From Magnolia sinica (taxonomy: Eukaryota; Streptophyta; Magnoliopsida; Magnoliales; Magnoliaceae), in assembly GCF_029962835.1 (NCBI RefSeq), contig NC_080574.1, positions 25,952,001 to 26,016,000 of the forward strand: DNA of 64,000 nt. Reading direction: 5' to 3'. The translations under genes were made by a program, and so were the position numbers. The notes beneath the pieces are model-generated. The model saw nothing but the letters and a program-made list of their open reading frames with translations. It had not been told where the DNA came from and ran no database searches. This document shows, piece after piece, positions 18,497 to 29,562 of this stretch (position 1 is the first letter of the stretch; each line of letters opens with the position of its first letter).

Positions 18497-19166
18497 TTAG
18501 GCTATCGCTTCCTCCCCTCTGTTATTTCCTAGCTGGTCCGCCATGACGGGAGTAACTTCAAGACTGGTGTCACATGGACTATGAACAATTTCGGTCATAC
18601 GTGTGGTAGCCCTATTCCAGCGTGTGAACCGAGAATGACCACTTTGGTCTCGGGTGAGGGACATGCGTCCATTCCTCTTCGAGATCCCTCTATTTGGAAC
18701 TCTTTTAATCGTGGGGAGATCTTGACTGGGAAGGGATTGATCACTTGAACAATAATCCAAAGTGAGCAGAGTGGTAGATGGTAGAGTAGTAGAAGGTTTA
18801 GCATGTCGATGATACACTTGAAGAGGCTTTAGAGTATCTGATTTAGTGGAAGATGGGGGAAGAGATGAGACAATTGCCTCCTCAAAATCAGTAGAAATAA
18901 GAAGAGAAGGACAAGATGAATGCTCCCCTTGAGTTGCAAGAGGGTCACCGAGAGACCTGCCATGATTCGATAAATAAGGAATGTCTTAAAAAACGGTCAC
19001 ATTAGACGATATATACTTCTTGCAAGTCAAGGGGGTCATAAGACTTATACCCTTTTTGACTGTGAGAGTACCTAATGAAAACACATTTAGTGGCCTGGGG
19101 ACTAAGTTTTTCATTACTACCATTCAAAATTTGAATAAAACATGTGCAACCAAACACTTCAAGGGA
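18497..19166 (-). pseudogene. Ty1/copia integrase C-terminal fragment, distal part
   Basis: Read leftward from 19166, the minus strand gives the region downstream of the integrase core: a VFGCTCFIQ-like motif, LSP, then a KCVF-x-x-YS-x-x-QKGYK-like motif and NVTVF, with stops and shifts between them. The downstream Ser/Thr/Pro-rich linker is open at about 18497-18817. RT and RNase H are absent because the element stops at the LINE at about 18490. It continues the element at 22054-25790; the two parts share 41 bp (19126-19166 and 22054-22094) around a 2.9-kb insert. Confidence 0.7.
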
Positions 19167-22053
19167 ATTAAGGCTGAAGTCCGAAAATTAAGTACTGGAT
19201 GTGAAACAATATGTTTGTTAACAAACATCTGAAATGTCTGAAAAATGTTAATTTCACACATTTGCCCCTATCTTCTGTTTGGAAATGTTTTACATTATAA
19301 AAAAATTATTTTTTATTAAATGAAAATAAAATTATTTTATTTAATTTGAATAAACTATAAAGTACTTAATAAAAAATTTAAATATCATTATTCATAAAAA
19401 AAAAGATAAAAAATTAATGATCTACACGTATAAGTGTGGCAACAATTTCTTCATTTTCTGGCCTATTGTTCTAGAACGAGTTCACAAAACGGATGGACGG
19501 GGTAGATTTCTCACAAAAGTCAGGATGGGCCCTATATAGGTTTCCAACGCAGGAACTTCCTGCGAAAGGCTTTCCCACGCATATATGGGTTGGTGTAGAC
19601 GGGCAATTCTGATAAGGTGAGTAGCCAAATCGCTACTAAAGCGACGTCACCAAGCTCTGTGGACCCCACCATGATGTGTGTGTGTTGTATCCATACCGTC
19701 CAACCATTTGTAGAGATGGTTTTATGGCATGAGAAAAAGAATTAGATAGACCTAAAGATCTAAAGTTCAAGTGGATCCACCATAGAAAACCGTGAGAGCA
19801 GACCCATCGTTGAAACATTTATAAGGGCCACCATGATGTATTTTTTAGATCCAACCTATTCATAAGTTAACATAGAGATCGATGAAGTGAAAACAAAATA
19901 TAAACTTGAACGGAAACTTCTGTGCCCCTGAGAAGTTTTGAAAGGTGGATTAGGTACTACCCTTCGAGCTCGGGATAGGCAGAGGCTCCGATGGCCACTG
20001 AGGGGTCACTGTGATTTATGAGTTTTATCCACACCGTCCATCCATATTTCAATATCATTTTAGATGGCTAAACCAAAAATAAGGCAGATCTAAAGCTCAA
20101 GTGGACCACACCACAAGAAACAGTGGTACTAAGGACGCCCACCATTGAAACCTTCTTAGGGTCCACTTTGTCAATTATTTTCCATCCAACCTGTTGATAT
20201 GATCATTTACAATTGGACATCCAATCTTTTTATTAGGTCATACAGGTCCAGATGAAGGGAAAAAACAAAGATAAGCTTGATCCAAAACTTTTATGGCCCC
20301 CAAAAGGTTTTTAATGGTCGACGCTCATTCAACACTGTTTCCTGTAATGTGGCCCAATTGAGATTTTGATATACCTAATGTTTTTGTCCCATACCATGAA
20401 ATGATTTGAAAAAATAGATGGATGGCATGGATGAAACACATACATCATGGTGGGGCCCACAAAGCACCGACGATCAGCCACTGGCCGGTGGCAGTGGGAG
20501 TAGCCAATCCGTTCCCATCTTGGCGGGACGGGGATTTCTTGCTAAAGCCTTCCGCAGGAAGCTCTTGCACTGGAAACCCAAGTGGGCCCACCGTGATTTT
20601 TTTTTGAGAAATCCATACTGTCCATACGTTTTTTGAGATCATTTTAAGGCTTGGGGTAAAATGAGACGGATCCAATACTAAAGTGGGCCGAAAACGTGAG
20701 CATTGAACGTCCACTGTTGAAATATTCATGGGGCTAAAGAAGTTTTGAATCGTTCTAATATTTATGTTTTCAGTTCATCTCGGTAGGAATTATGTTAAGA
20801 ACGGTATGGATGGCATGTAAACACATCTGTCAACCTTAGAAAGTTTTCAACGGTAGGAATTTCCCTACCCACCTTTTCCTTTAACGAAGCTCACTTGAGT
20901 ATTGGATCCGGCTTATTTTTGGCCCCAATTACTAAAATGATCTCAAAAAATGTATGGACGGGATGGATTTCTCATGAACATCACAGTGGGCCCCACCTAG
21001 GTTTCCAGCATAGGAACTTCCTGCGAAAGGCTTTTGCAGGAATCCGCATCCGTCATGGCGCCTGGGCGGCGTGTTTAACGAGGATGCGGATTGCGTACTA
21101 CCCCCGCCTATACCTGGCTCCAAACGAGCAGTTCTGTAGGCGGGCCCACCGTGATATATTTGTACATCCAAACCGTCGATCCCTTTTTTCAGATTATTTT
21201 AAGGCATGAACACAAAAATGAGGCATATCGAACGTTCAAGTGGACCACACCAAATAATAATATTGGTTGCATTAAAATGCACCAGTTGCATTAAATGAAA
21301 GATGTAGTCCATTTGATCGTTGGATCTGCCTCATTTTTGTTTACATGCCTTAAAATAATATGAGAAAAGGGATAGAGATTTTGGATGTACAGATACATCA
21401 AGGTGGGCCGCCCATAGAACTGCCCGTTTGGAGCAGTACACGTCCGTTGTACCAACGGTTCAAAGAGATCAAAGTTACATGGGCCAATGTGATGTTTTTT
21501 TACCATCCAACCTATTCATTAGGTCATGTAGACGTGGATGAAGTGAAAGCACAAATATCAGCTTGATCTGAAACTTCTCCAGCTCTCAATAAGTTTTTAA
21601 CGATGGACGTTCAATCCCCACCTTATGGTCCAATTAATCATTGGACCTGCTTCTTTTATTGGATCACACCTTAAATTACCTGAAAAAGTTGATGGACGGT
21701 GTGGATCAAACACATAAATCATGGTGGGGGCATAAAGAAGGTTTACAGGTTAAAGGTTCATTTTATATTGCGCATAAAATTTCCGTAGTAACTTAAAAAG
21801 GGGTACTTTTGGAAGAAAAAAAAATTTGTTTAATGAAAAATCACGGAGCGCATTCTGCGTTCTCCATTAAGCCAGACTCCTATCACGGAAAAAATTCAGT
21901 GAAAAACAACTTACCGCTTTCCGTCTTCCGCGTTAACAACACATTAACAAACACCACTAAACACGAAAAATTTTCCTCATTCCGCGTTAAGTGCAAAAAT
22001 TCCGCGTTAACAAACACGGCCTTAGTTGATGGAGAAATATAGGGAGAGAAGGA
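19167..22053. repeat. 2.9-kb MITE block interrupting the copia element
   Basis: The outer parts are AT-rich sequences with TTGTTAAC words: the left end begins TTAAGGCTG and the right end finishes CGGCCTTAG, possibly weak inverted ends of one element. Inside are at least four GGGCCC fold-back copies or fragments (about 19490-19860, 19940-20480, 20500-21000, 21470-21740) and the hairpin at 21113-21440. 41-bp direct repeats of copia sequence flank the block. No gene is supported; all open frames here derive from the repeats. Confidence 0.65.
21113..21440. repeat. Long hairpin-forming MITE
   Basis: The arms are about 120 bp. The left arm (CTCCAAACGAGCAGTTCT, GGGCCCACCGTGATATATTTG, TTATTTTAAGGCATG, AAAAATGAGGCA) and the complement of the right arm (CATGCCTTAAAATAA, AGAACTGCCCGTTTGGAG) pair with a loop of about 60 bp (21250-21310). 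Transcription would give an extended imperfect stem suited to dicer-like processing. That is an inference; no transcript evidence is available. Confidence 0.75.
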
Positions 22054-22632
22054 AAAATTTGAATAAAACATGTGCAACCAATCACTTTAAGGGAGAGGTG
22101 AAATGGATTGTCATGGGGATACAAAATACCAAAGGAAGATTTATAAGATAAGGCGCGAGATGGTATGCAGTTAATGAGAAATGTGGCAGTAAGAAGAGCA
22201 TCACCCTAGAAATGTTTCGGTAGGTGCATACCAAGAAGGAGAGTTCGAGATACTTTAAGAAGGTGATGGTTCTTTCGTTCTGCAATACCATTCTGTTAAG
22301 GGGTTTCATGGACAAGATATTCAAGACAAGATACATGCTCTTGCAATAAAGATAAAAAGGAGTAGACATATACTCCTCCCCATTATCAGAGTGGAGGGTT
22401 TGGATGGAGCATTGAAATTGAGTAAGCACTTCATTATAAAACACCTTAAACATATCAAACACTTCTCTTTTAGATATCAATAAGAAAACCAAAGTTATCC
22501 AAGAATAGTTATCAATAAAGGTAATGCAATTTTGGAACCCTAAAGTAGAGAGAACGGGGGTAGGGCCCCCAATATCTAAATGGACAAGTTCAAAATGTTG
22601 AGATTTCCTCCTAGATGAACTAGGAGGAAAAG
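22054..22632 (-). pseudogene. Ty1/copia integrase core fragment
   Basis: The minus-strand frame 22645-22082 encodes integrase catalytic-core landmarks: LVHLDIGGP near the first Asp, FIDNYSW, and LHSDNGEEY carrying the second Asp. The third (Glu) region is altered: QNERTI stands where copia usually has an RNRTLLE-type motif, so the frame is shifted or mutated. The upstream boundary is the TRIM2 insertion at 22632. The downstream boundary is a 41-bp repeat and the MITE block. Confidence 0.85.
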
Positions 22633-23192
22633 TGATGCAGGACAACTAACCACTTGCTCTAAAAGCTCGAACTGATAAAGCATGGCGAATCGATCCCTTT
22701 ATCTCATAACCTAGGCCCCACATCCCATGGGTTAGGACCTTGACTGAACCCCCTTCGTGGGCCCTACATCACATCGGTTCCGCCTCACACGAGCCACCCG
22801 CCTTACACGGGCCGCCCACCCTGAGTGTGCCCCTACATCCTACAGGCCACCCCACTCGAGCTCGGTGTGAAAATGCCCCTGCATTAATCACCCCGATGAG
22901 GAGTCTTGAACACGAGACCTCCCGCTCTGATACTACTTTGATGCAGGACAACTAACCACTTGCTCTAAAAGCTCAACTGATAGAGGATGACAAATCAATC
23001 CATTTATCTCATAACCTATGCCCCCACATCCCATGGGTAAAGACCTCGGTTGAACCCCCCTCGTGGGCCCCACATCACATGGGTTCCGCCTCACACAAAC
23101 CACCGCCTCACATGGGCCGCCCACCCCGATTGTGCCCTTGCATTCCACAGGCCACCCCCACTCGAGCCCAGTGTGAAAATGTCCCTGCATTA
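22633..23192 (-). mobile_element. TRIM2: LTR retrotransposon with 254-bp LTRs and a 52-bp internal region
   Basis: Two 254-bp LTRs (22633-22886 and 22939-23192) start TGATGCAGG and end CCTGCATTA. They are separated by only 52 bp. A 5-bp duplication AAAAG flanks the whole (22628-22632, 23193-23197). The internal region has GCTCTGATACTA (22924-22935), the complement of a one-base variant of the tRNA-iMet primer site, 3 bp from the right LTR. A purine-rich run (TCGGGGTGAT on the minus strand) adjoins the left LTR. Almost nothing but priming signals remains between the LTRs. It is inserted in a copia element between protease and integrase. A solo LTR of the same family is at 2253-2454. Confidence 0.92.
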
Positions 23193-23197
23193 AAAAG

Positions 23198-23510
23198 TGG
23201 CACGATGTTGCTTAGACAGTTCGCAGATCTCACAACACAAAGTTTTAGAACCAGACATATATGGGAACAAAAGGCTCAATCCAGCTAAAGACGGATGCCC
23301 TAAATGGCAATGCCATTGTGACACAGACTTGCGATCTGGGGAAAGAGTATTGGAAACTGCAACAAGTGTATCATTAAGGATGTAAACGCCTCTTTGCTCA
23401 TAGGCCCCACCAATCAGCCTCTTCGTCTAAAGGTCCTAGAAAACACAATAAGGGGGAAAGAAAATCACAGAACAATTTAAGGTTTTAGTGAGAGAACCGA
23501 CGGACAATAA
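23198..23510 (-). pseudogene. Ty1/copia segment between protease and integrase, decayed
   Basis: This is the expected pre-integrase region (usually an H-x-R-L-G-H...C-x-x-C zinc-binding part), but stops and shifts obscure it; I could not recognise a convincing motif. It is bounded by TRIM2 on the left and the protease frame on the right. Confidence 0.45.
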
Positions 23511-23511
23511 A

Positions 23512-23937
23512 TTAAGTGAAAAACAAGGTACATGTAAAATGGAGGACAAGGATAAGGTGGGAGAGAGAAATGAACCAAACTCCTAAGACAGGAGTTTGAT
23601 TTCCATTGGCAATAGTAACAAACTGAGATTGGCAAGGAGAAGAGTAAGAAGAAAAGAGTTGAGACATACCAGTCATGTGAGATGATGCCCCAGAGTCGAT
23701 GACCCATGAGGTAGGGGATAATGAAGACGTAAGGAGAGCAGTGTCTGATTGATTGGAAGTTGCATGGGAAGGCTCGGGAATATCATGAACATGAAGTCGC
23801 ATCAAGGCATCATAGGTAGGCCGAGAAATAATAAGAGAATCCCCAGGAGATGTCATAACAACAGAGGAAGAAGACCGTCCCTTGGTAGTATCTGTAGCAG
23901 TAAAAGATGCGATGACATAAGGAGGACGACCATACAA
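23512..23937 (-). pseudogene. Ty1/copia aspartic protease region
   Basis: The minus-strand frame contains SWVIDSGASSHMTG, the canonical copia protease active site (DSGA) followed by the conserved H-M-T-G, then VTIANGNQTPVLG. The frame is open over about 140 codons but is fused to neighbouring sequence in a different frame. It sits between gag (right) and integrase (left), the expected order for a minus-strand copia element. Confidence 0.9.
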
Positions 23938-24838
23938 CTGCCAATAGTAATCAACAGTGTGACCAGTTCCACCGTAGTGAGGGTATGAGCGGGAACCATC
24001 ATGACCTTAGCCATGTTCTTCGCAATCATGGGGGAACGACCACCATGACCATGGTCGCCATCTCGACCCCTACCACGACCACTTGATCCAAAGTCATGCT
24101 TCGAACTAGGAGATGGTACTCGGGATCCATAAGAGCAGGAGGGTAATCCACAGCAACATGAGCCGACTGCTTCGGAGGCACGAGGGAATAAGAGGAAAGC
24201 GCAGAAGTGGAAGCCCGCTGACACATGGCATAGACAGTCGTCAACGGTAAGAGAGGATCCATCACAACAACCTGATTCTGGACACTGTGATAGTCGGAGT
24301 TTAGGCCGACTAAGAACCGCATGATGCAAGTGTTGTAGCGCTGCTTCCGGGCATGTTCGTGATTGTCTTTACACTTGGAGGGAAGAGGCTGGTAGATATC
24401 AGGTTCATCCCACATGCCCCATAAAGTCAAATAATAATCCTTCAACGTTATGGACTCTTGTTGAAGTCGACAAATATCTAAAATAAGTTGGAACACTCTT
24501 GAGAAGTTTTGAGCCTCAGAGAATATATCATGAAGAGTGTCCCAAATGCTCTTAGTCGTATATAGAAACATAATAGAGTTATTCACGAAAGGCTTTATAC
24601 TGTTCAACAACTAAGTGATAACTTGATAGTTTTCCTTCGTCCAAGTCTTGTAACTGGCATCTAAAGCGCTTAGAGGGTCATCCAATATGTAAAATAACTT
24701 CTCACAGGCCCCCAAGAATACTTTAACAAATTGAGCCTATTGATGATAGTTGTTGCCATTCAACTTAACTGATGTAATCACCAGAGGGTTGGATTCAAGA
24801 GATGTGACAGAGGAAGATGAAGCCTCTTTGTCTTCCAT
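23938..24838 (-). pseudogene. Ty1/copia gag (UBN2-type) fragment
   Basis: The frame could start with ATG at 24838 (MEDKEASSSS) and reads towards 23940 with stops near 24730 and 24610. The conserved gag core is at 24610-24030: SIWDTLHDIFSEAQN, an L-x-D-I-x-x-L-Q-Q pattern and a YNTCIMRFLVGLNSDY stretch, as in the UBN2/gag-polypeptide family of copia elements. The C-terminal part is Gly/Arg/Ser-rich across two frames. I did not see a clean CCHC knuckle. Confidence 0.85.
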
Positions 24839-24961
24839 AGATGACCCAAAACAAACTCGTGAGAAGAGAGGAAAAATGGCTCACATACAGACGAAAAGAG
24901 GAAAATGGCAGATCGAAGCTACAAGGCAGCCGTCAAACAACCAATAGGCGAAGAGCAATAG

Positions 24962-25044
24962 CTAGAAATAGGATTAAACAATCAAAGGGACCATACACAA
25001 CAACTAGAAATAAGATTAAATAGTCAAAGGGACCATACACAACA
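24962..25044 (-). repeat. Tandem duplication in the copia leader
   Basis: Two 41-bp copies (24962-25002 and 25004-25044; CTAGAAATARGATTAAA...CATACACAACA) lie between the primer site and gag. They differ at three positions. Confidence 0.8.
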
Positions 25045-25451
25045 CCTAGGTGTATGTTCGGAACAATAAATCCCCAAAAAAACGCACAACCGATCATCTT
25101 TTTGGGGTAAAACATCACCCAAAGATGATTTTTTTTTTTCTTAGAAAACCCTTTATGGAAAGATTGAGGGTGGTATTTTGACCATTCATGATGGGGGGAT
25201 TTGAGAAAAAAGCTTACCGATTGGGAGAAATTGAGAAAATGGAGGATTGGGGCCTCTTTTTTGAAAAACCCAGTCTTAGGAAAAACTCAAAGAAAGAGGT
25301 ATATAAAAATCTCGAAAAAACACTAAAAAGCTTCTCACATCATGTTCTCCCAGAATCTAAAAGAAATCTCTTCAAAGCACGTCACACATCCGTACGCTAT
25401 TGACATCGGCAGTATATTGTTCACATAAACGAGGTTTGACGCTGGAAATCC

Positions 25452-25463
25452 ACTCTGATACCA
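25452..25463 (-). promoter_or_regulatory. Primer-binding site of the copia element
   Basis: ACTCTGATACCA is the complement of TGGTATCAGAGT, one base off the plant initiator-Met tRNA primer site. It is in the right place for a minus-strand element: upstream of gag and next to the presumed 5' LTR on the right. Confidence 0.75.
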
Positions 25464-25800
25464 AGTAGGAGATTAAAAGAAAGAAATAATGGTGAAGGGA
25501 AGAGAAGAAGAGTAGAGGAGAAGAAGAGGAGAGAGAAAGTTTGGGAGAATGAGTGTTATGTATCTCTTTCCCTAATACCAACAATCTTATTACAATAAAG
25601 GTACAGAGTTCCAGGAACATGAAGGATGGTGCACATGCACTAATACAACAGACAAACAATAAACATTCACACACATGTCAAATGCTAATACATATAATCT
25701 CTACAGATGCATCCTTTTAATATCTAGTCAATGAATATTGTAGTGTTAATGGTTGCAACAATTTCTTTGTTACTCTCAGACCTCCCGAGTTATATGTAGT
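25464..25800 (-). mobile_element. Presumed 5' LTR of the copia element
   Basis: Sequence beyond the primer site should be the 5' LTR on the minus strand. It contains a long GA-rich stretch (25470-25550). The outer end cannot be fixed because the 3' LTR is missing and no target duplication can be tested. Confidence 0.45.
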
Positions 25801-26270
25801 ATAGTTAAAGGTATGCTAGATGAGCACCTAGGTGTTTTGGGCCACCTACACTTGCCTTTGGCCTCAAGCAACCTGTGGGCCACTTGAAATTTATGTGAGT
25901 GGTTTTTTGGGTATTTTGACACCCATTAAGGGTGGAAACATAGAAGGGGGCTTATAAACACTCTTTCAACACTTCTCTTTCCATTTTTTTAAATATCAAA
26001 ACTTGACTTATGAAACATATCTCCTCCCATATTTCTTATATTTTCTTGGAACTCATGAGATAATCCTCTTGATTCTTTCCTCTACTAGCGTTTTAAACAC
26101 TACATTGGTCTTATATCAAAGCTTGATTTATGAATAATATCTCCTCTCATAATCTAACTTAATATATCCAACAACAGCGGTCCTCCATCTTTTCCTACAA
26201 ATGATCAACCCATAACTGCACCGTATCAGCTCCCTTTGGTTAAATATGATGAACTGGAGAGGGATCCCCT
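25801..26270. other. Intergenic stretch, nothing recognised
   Basis: AT-rich sequence with short inner repetitions (CTTGA(C/T)TTATGAA(A/T)... and ATATCTCCTC(T/C)CAT repeat at about 25995-26040 and 26125-26155). No gene or defined element. Confidence 0.4.
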
Positions 26271-26292
26271 AGAATTTTTCGTCCACTTTTCT

Positions 26293-26690
26293 CTAATCTA
26301 GGATTATATTGCAAGCTTCCTCAAGAAGTTTTGCCTTATTACTTGATTCCTCTCGAAAAATAATCTGATTACGTTCTAACCAAGCAGACCAGAAAACTGC
26401 TTTAATTGCCATCTTCCAGAGTATAGATCCATTGAGGCCCAATGCACTGTTTCTTGATGTGCAAATAACGCCTCCACTGAACTTGGCATGACCCCAAAGA
26501 ATCCCAAAATTTCTCAAGCATCACCGACAACACCTTCCTGCAAAATCACAATGCAATAATAGGTGTGGAATGTTTTCCTCTTGCTTAACATGCATTGAGC
26601 AATAGTTTGGCATTGCATGATCCCGATTCTTCATGTGGCCCATGGTGAGGATCATGTCGATGGCTGCTGTTCAACATGAAACATGTATTT
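26293..26690 (-). pseudogene. LINE 3' fragment (zinc-binding reverse-transcriptase C-terminus)
   Basis: The minus strand encodes a C-x-x-(...)-E-E-x-x-x-H-L-L-L-H-C-x-F-A pattern (near 26600-26560), the zf-RVT motif at the end of plant L1 RT proteins. A WKMAIKAVFWSAWLERNQIIF segment follows at about 26420-26340. A stop and a frame change separate the parts. No polyA tail or target duplication was identified. Confidence 0.75.
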
Positions 26691-26934
26691 TTAAGTGGAC
26701 CTTTCGGAAGCAAATTCAAGATATTGCTGAGGGACTAGCTGAGGGAGATGCAACTAACGCCTCATAGAAAGATTAGACTGAGAAAGTACCATCCATTGCT
26801 ACTACCTAGATCCTTAAATCCTCACCTAAAATGGGGATATATACTTCTTAGAATATTGCTAGCAATTGCATCTAAAATGGCCATCTCCACACAAATTTCT
26901 TCTAAAGGGAGTAGATAAGACTACTTTCTAGCAA

Positions 26935-26937
<3 letters not shown>

Positions 26938-26978
<41 letters not shown>
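26938..26978. repeat. (GA)n microsatellite at the caulimovirid border
   Basis: A pure run of about 20 GA units ends exactly where viral intergenic sequence starts (TTGCCAAAATC). A similar (GA)n marks the other end of the viral block at 43444-43478. Confidence 0.9.
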
Positions 26979-26980
<2 letters not shown>

Positions 26981-27385
26981 GCCAAAATCACGCCAACTTC
27001 AAGCCAAAGTCATGCCAAAAGTCAAGCCAAATTCAAGCCAAATTCGAGCCAAAGAATTGCATTCATTGCAAACTGTTGCTACAAATCACTGTAGCACAAA
27101 CGCCAAAACATTGTAGCACTTTTAATGTTAACTTTTACCGTAGCAAATAGTAAAAACCATACTGTAAAACCGTAATCTTCAAAAGTTACCAAACTGGGTA
27201 CTGTTTGCCCACAGATTGTACCCACCATTTTTGTATAGTTGTTTGAAATAGTTCTTATAAATCTCTATTTAAAGAGATATTTTCTTTTGTAAGAATCAGA
27301 GTTCGATTAGCGAATTCATAAGTATAGTCCTAGAGAGAGCTTGAATAGCAAGCTAGTGAGTGTCTCCCTTTACTCTTCTTTGCTG
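26979..27385 (+). repeat. Caulimovirid intergenic region, inverted copy
   Basis: It is the inverted counterpart of 29126-29562, about 85-90% alike by eye. It includes degenerate 11-12-bp GCCAAA(T/G)TCA(A/C) repeats, a TATA-like TCTATTTAAAGAGA near 27275 and a leader ending GCTTGAATAGCAAGCTAGTGAGTGTC. It faces rightward while the adjoining viral coding sequence faces leftward, so this copy is misoriented through rearrangement. Confidence 0.85.
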
Positions 27386-29110
27386 TTCTCGTTTTAAATG
27401 TTTCTGGAGTTTCATTTCAGTACAAATGCTTAACCCAACTTGGCAAATTACTTGGATTAACTCACCAAAGGTATAACAATTGTAGTTTAGGATTCCAAAA
27501 TTTGAATCTTTAAGTTTGGCTTTTACCTTTTCAGTAAAGAGCGGAGGAAGTCCTGAGATGAATTTCTCTTTCCAGATAACGTCATTACAAGATGTAATTT
27601 TGTAAAGTTTGGAGAGGTAAACATCTTTGTGCCAGCGAAAGTCTGTAAGAGTACGACATCTGAGATTCATCAACTGTTCTTTGTTTTTCTCAGATATATC
27701 ATCTATAGGTCCTACAAAATGTTGATTGATGTTTATCGTCCTTGTTCATTAAGGATTGGAGTTCCTCTAGCATCAAGTTTGATAGTAGTGAGTATTTCAT
27801 CACGCTGATTTTGAGAAAGATAATCTGTCCACCATCCATATAGCTGACTAGTAAAGCCTTGTGTTATTAAGGATCGAATGATGATAGATTAGACATGAAA
27901 TTTGGTAGATTAACATTTGGTTGCAAATTTGGAGTATTTGATATTCATTCATAAAGATGATTTCCATCAAAATGAAGGCGAGAGAACATTTGTTGTTCTT
28001 CAATTTGAAGATCAACAGAAGTAGGACGTTGATAATAATGTTTTGTTGGCTTTGACTATGCTTTGGATATGGGGTTGTTGTATAGGTTGTTGGATTTCAA
28101 GGAATTGATTTTTGGCTTTTTCTAAAGCAAATCCGTCAGTGTCGGAATCTAGATCATCTGATTCAAGGCTAGATTCTTCCTTTTTTGACGTATCAGAGGA
28201 AAGGTGAAGGTTTTGGAAACTAAAATCATCTAAATTTGGGTTTTGGGTTGATTCTTTGGTAAGAACATAGACAGAAGGATTAGGATTTTTAGCCTTGTCT
28301 AATTCTTTTGCTAATTCTGCTATAGAACAAACATTATTTGGATTTGGAAAGGCTGGTTTAGCCGGGTCTTTTGGCAAAAAGAAAGCAGAAGTTTTTCTTA
28401 GGGGTAAAGAAGAAGAAGAGGAAGATGGAGATAATGACATTTTTTGTAAATTCGTTTGTTCTCCTAGAGTATGAAGAAAGGTATCTGTATAGTTGTTTTG
28501 TTCAACTATTGGGGCGAGATGTTTTGGAGTCACAGGTCTTTCAGCGCCTAACTTTTCAGTAAGTTTGATAGGAGAAGCTGTTGTACCTGATATTTTGATT
28601 GGTTGAAAAGGGGGAAATATTTGGCTGATTTGATCTCCTGCTTGAGATTCCCATTTTCGTGTGAGATCTCTAAGCATAAGAATTTCTTTTGGACTATCAG
28701 GCTGGATTTCACTAAAGTTTTTAAACCAAGTGAAAAAGGGAATGGTAATCTGATGTTGGTTCATGTGAAGATACTATTTTTCTTTGAGGTCCTTTTTAAT
28801 ATGTTCAGGAATGTTCTTGAAGTACCATTTTGTTAAGGGATGTTTTTGGAAATCCTTTTTTAGATAATCAGTATCTATTATAAAGGATTCTGGTTGATTT
28901 TGGCGGGTAGCAGAAATCATATTGAACTGAGGGAAATCACTTTCAGAAGGATTGTAATCATCTTCTTGCCTTTGATATCGAGGGTTGAAGATGTGTGTGG
29001 GTATAGTCTTCGGAGGATTTAGATTTGGCAAAGATTGAGAAGCACTTGATGCAGATTGATTATATTTGGCAAAGAGAATGTTTATAGTTCCATCATTATT
29101 AGTTCCAATT
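27386..29110 (-). pseudogene. Endogenous caulimovirid, partial copy 1 (region between movement and coat protein)
   Basis: Minus-strand frames at 29031-28774, 28764-28012 and 27673-27353 repeat the region found in copy 2 (42520-42149 and 33318-32058) at roughly 90% similarity. The content is a Ser/Pro/Glu-rich linker followed by the start of a capsid-like region. The copy is broken by frame changes and lacks the movement, zinc-finger, protease and RT parts. It preserves the intact sequence (near 28720) at which copy 2 carries the Harbinger insertion. It runs from one viral intergenic region (29.1 kb) into the inverted one (27.4 kb). Confidence 0.85.
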
Positions 29111-29125
29111 TATTATAAGATCGGC

Positions 29126-29562
29126 TTGTAGGCAGAAAAACAGCAAAGAAGAGTAAAGGTAGACACTCACTAGCTTGCTATTCAAGCTCTCCTTAGGACT
29201 ATACTTATGAATTCGCTAATCGAACTCTGATTCTTACAAAAGAAAACATCTTTTTAAATAGAGATTTACAAGAACTATTTCAAACAACTGTACAAAAACA
29301 GCGGGTATAATCTGTGGGCGAACAGTATCCAGTTTGACAACTTTTGGAGACTGTGCGGTTTTACTATATGATTTTTACTATTTGCCACAGTAAAAGTCAA
29401 CAGTAAAAGTGCTACAGTGTTTTGGCATTTGTGCTATAATGATTTGTAGCAACAGTTTGCAATGAATTCAATTCTTTGGCTCGAATTTGGCTTAACTTTT
29501 GGCGTGACTTTGGCTTGAATTTGGCGTGACTTTGGCGTGATTTTGGCTTGAATTTGGTGTTT
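29126..29562 (-). promoter_or_regulatory. Caulimovirid intergenic/promoter region
   Basis: On the minus strand, from about 29562 leftward, come eight or so degenerate 11-12-bp units (TCAAGCCAAAA, TCACGCCAAAG). A TATA-like CTATTTAAAAAG follows at about 29265-29254, then a leader leading into copy 1. This is the arrangement expected of a caulimovirid transcription promoter, but it is inferred from position and motifs. RT/RNase H sequence of copy 2 stops at its upstream edge. Confidence 0.7.

Noticed and set aside
20445..21171. Several overlapping frames of 70-100 codons
   Set aside because: All lie in GGGCCC fold-back MITEs and repeat the same translated motifs in both orientations.
22633..23192. 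Considered as a simple tandem duplication of a 306-bp unit
   Set aside because: The unit boundaries, TG...TA ends, AAAAG flanks and primer-site motif fit an LTR element much better.
23853..24329. 158-codon minus-strand frame overlapping gag
   Set aside because: Out-of-frame reading of the copia gag end; the gag core lies in the neighbouring frame.
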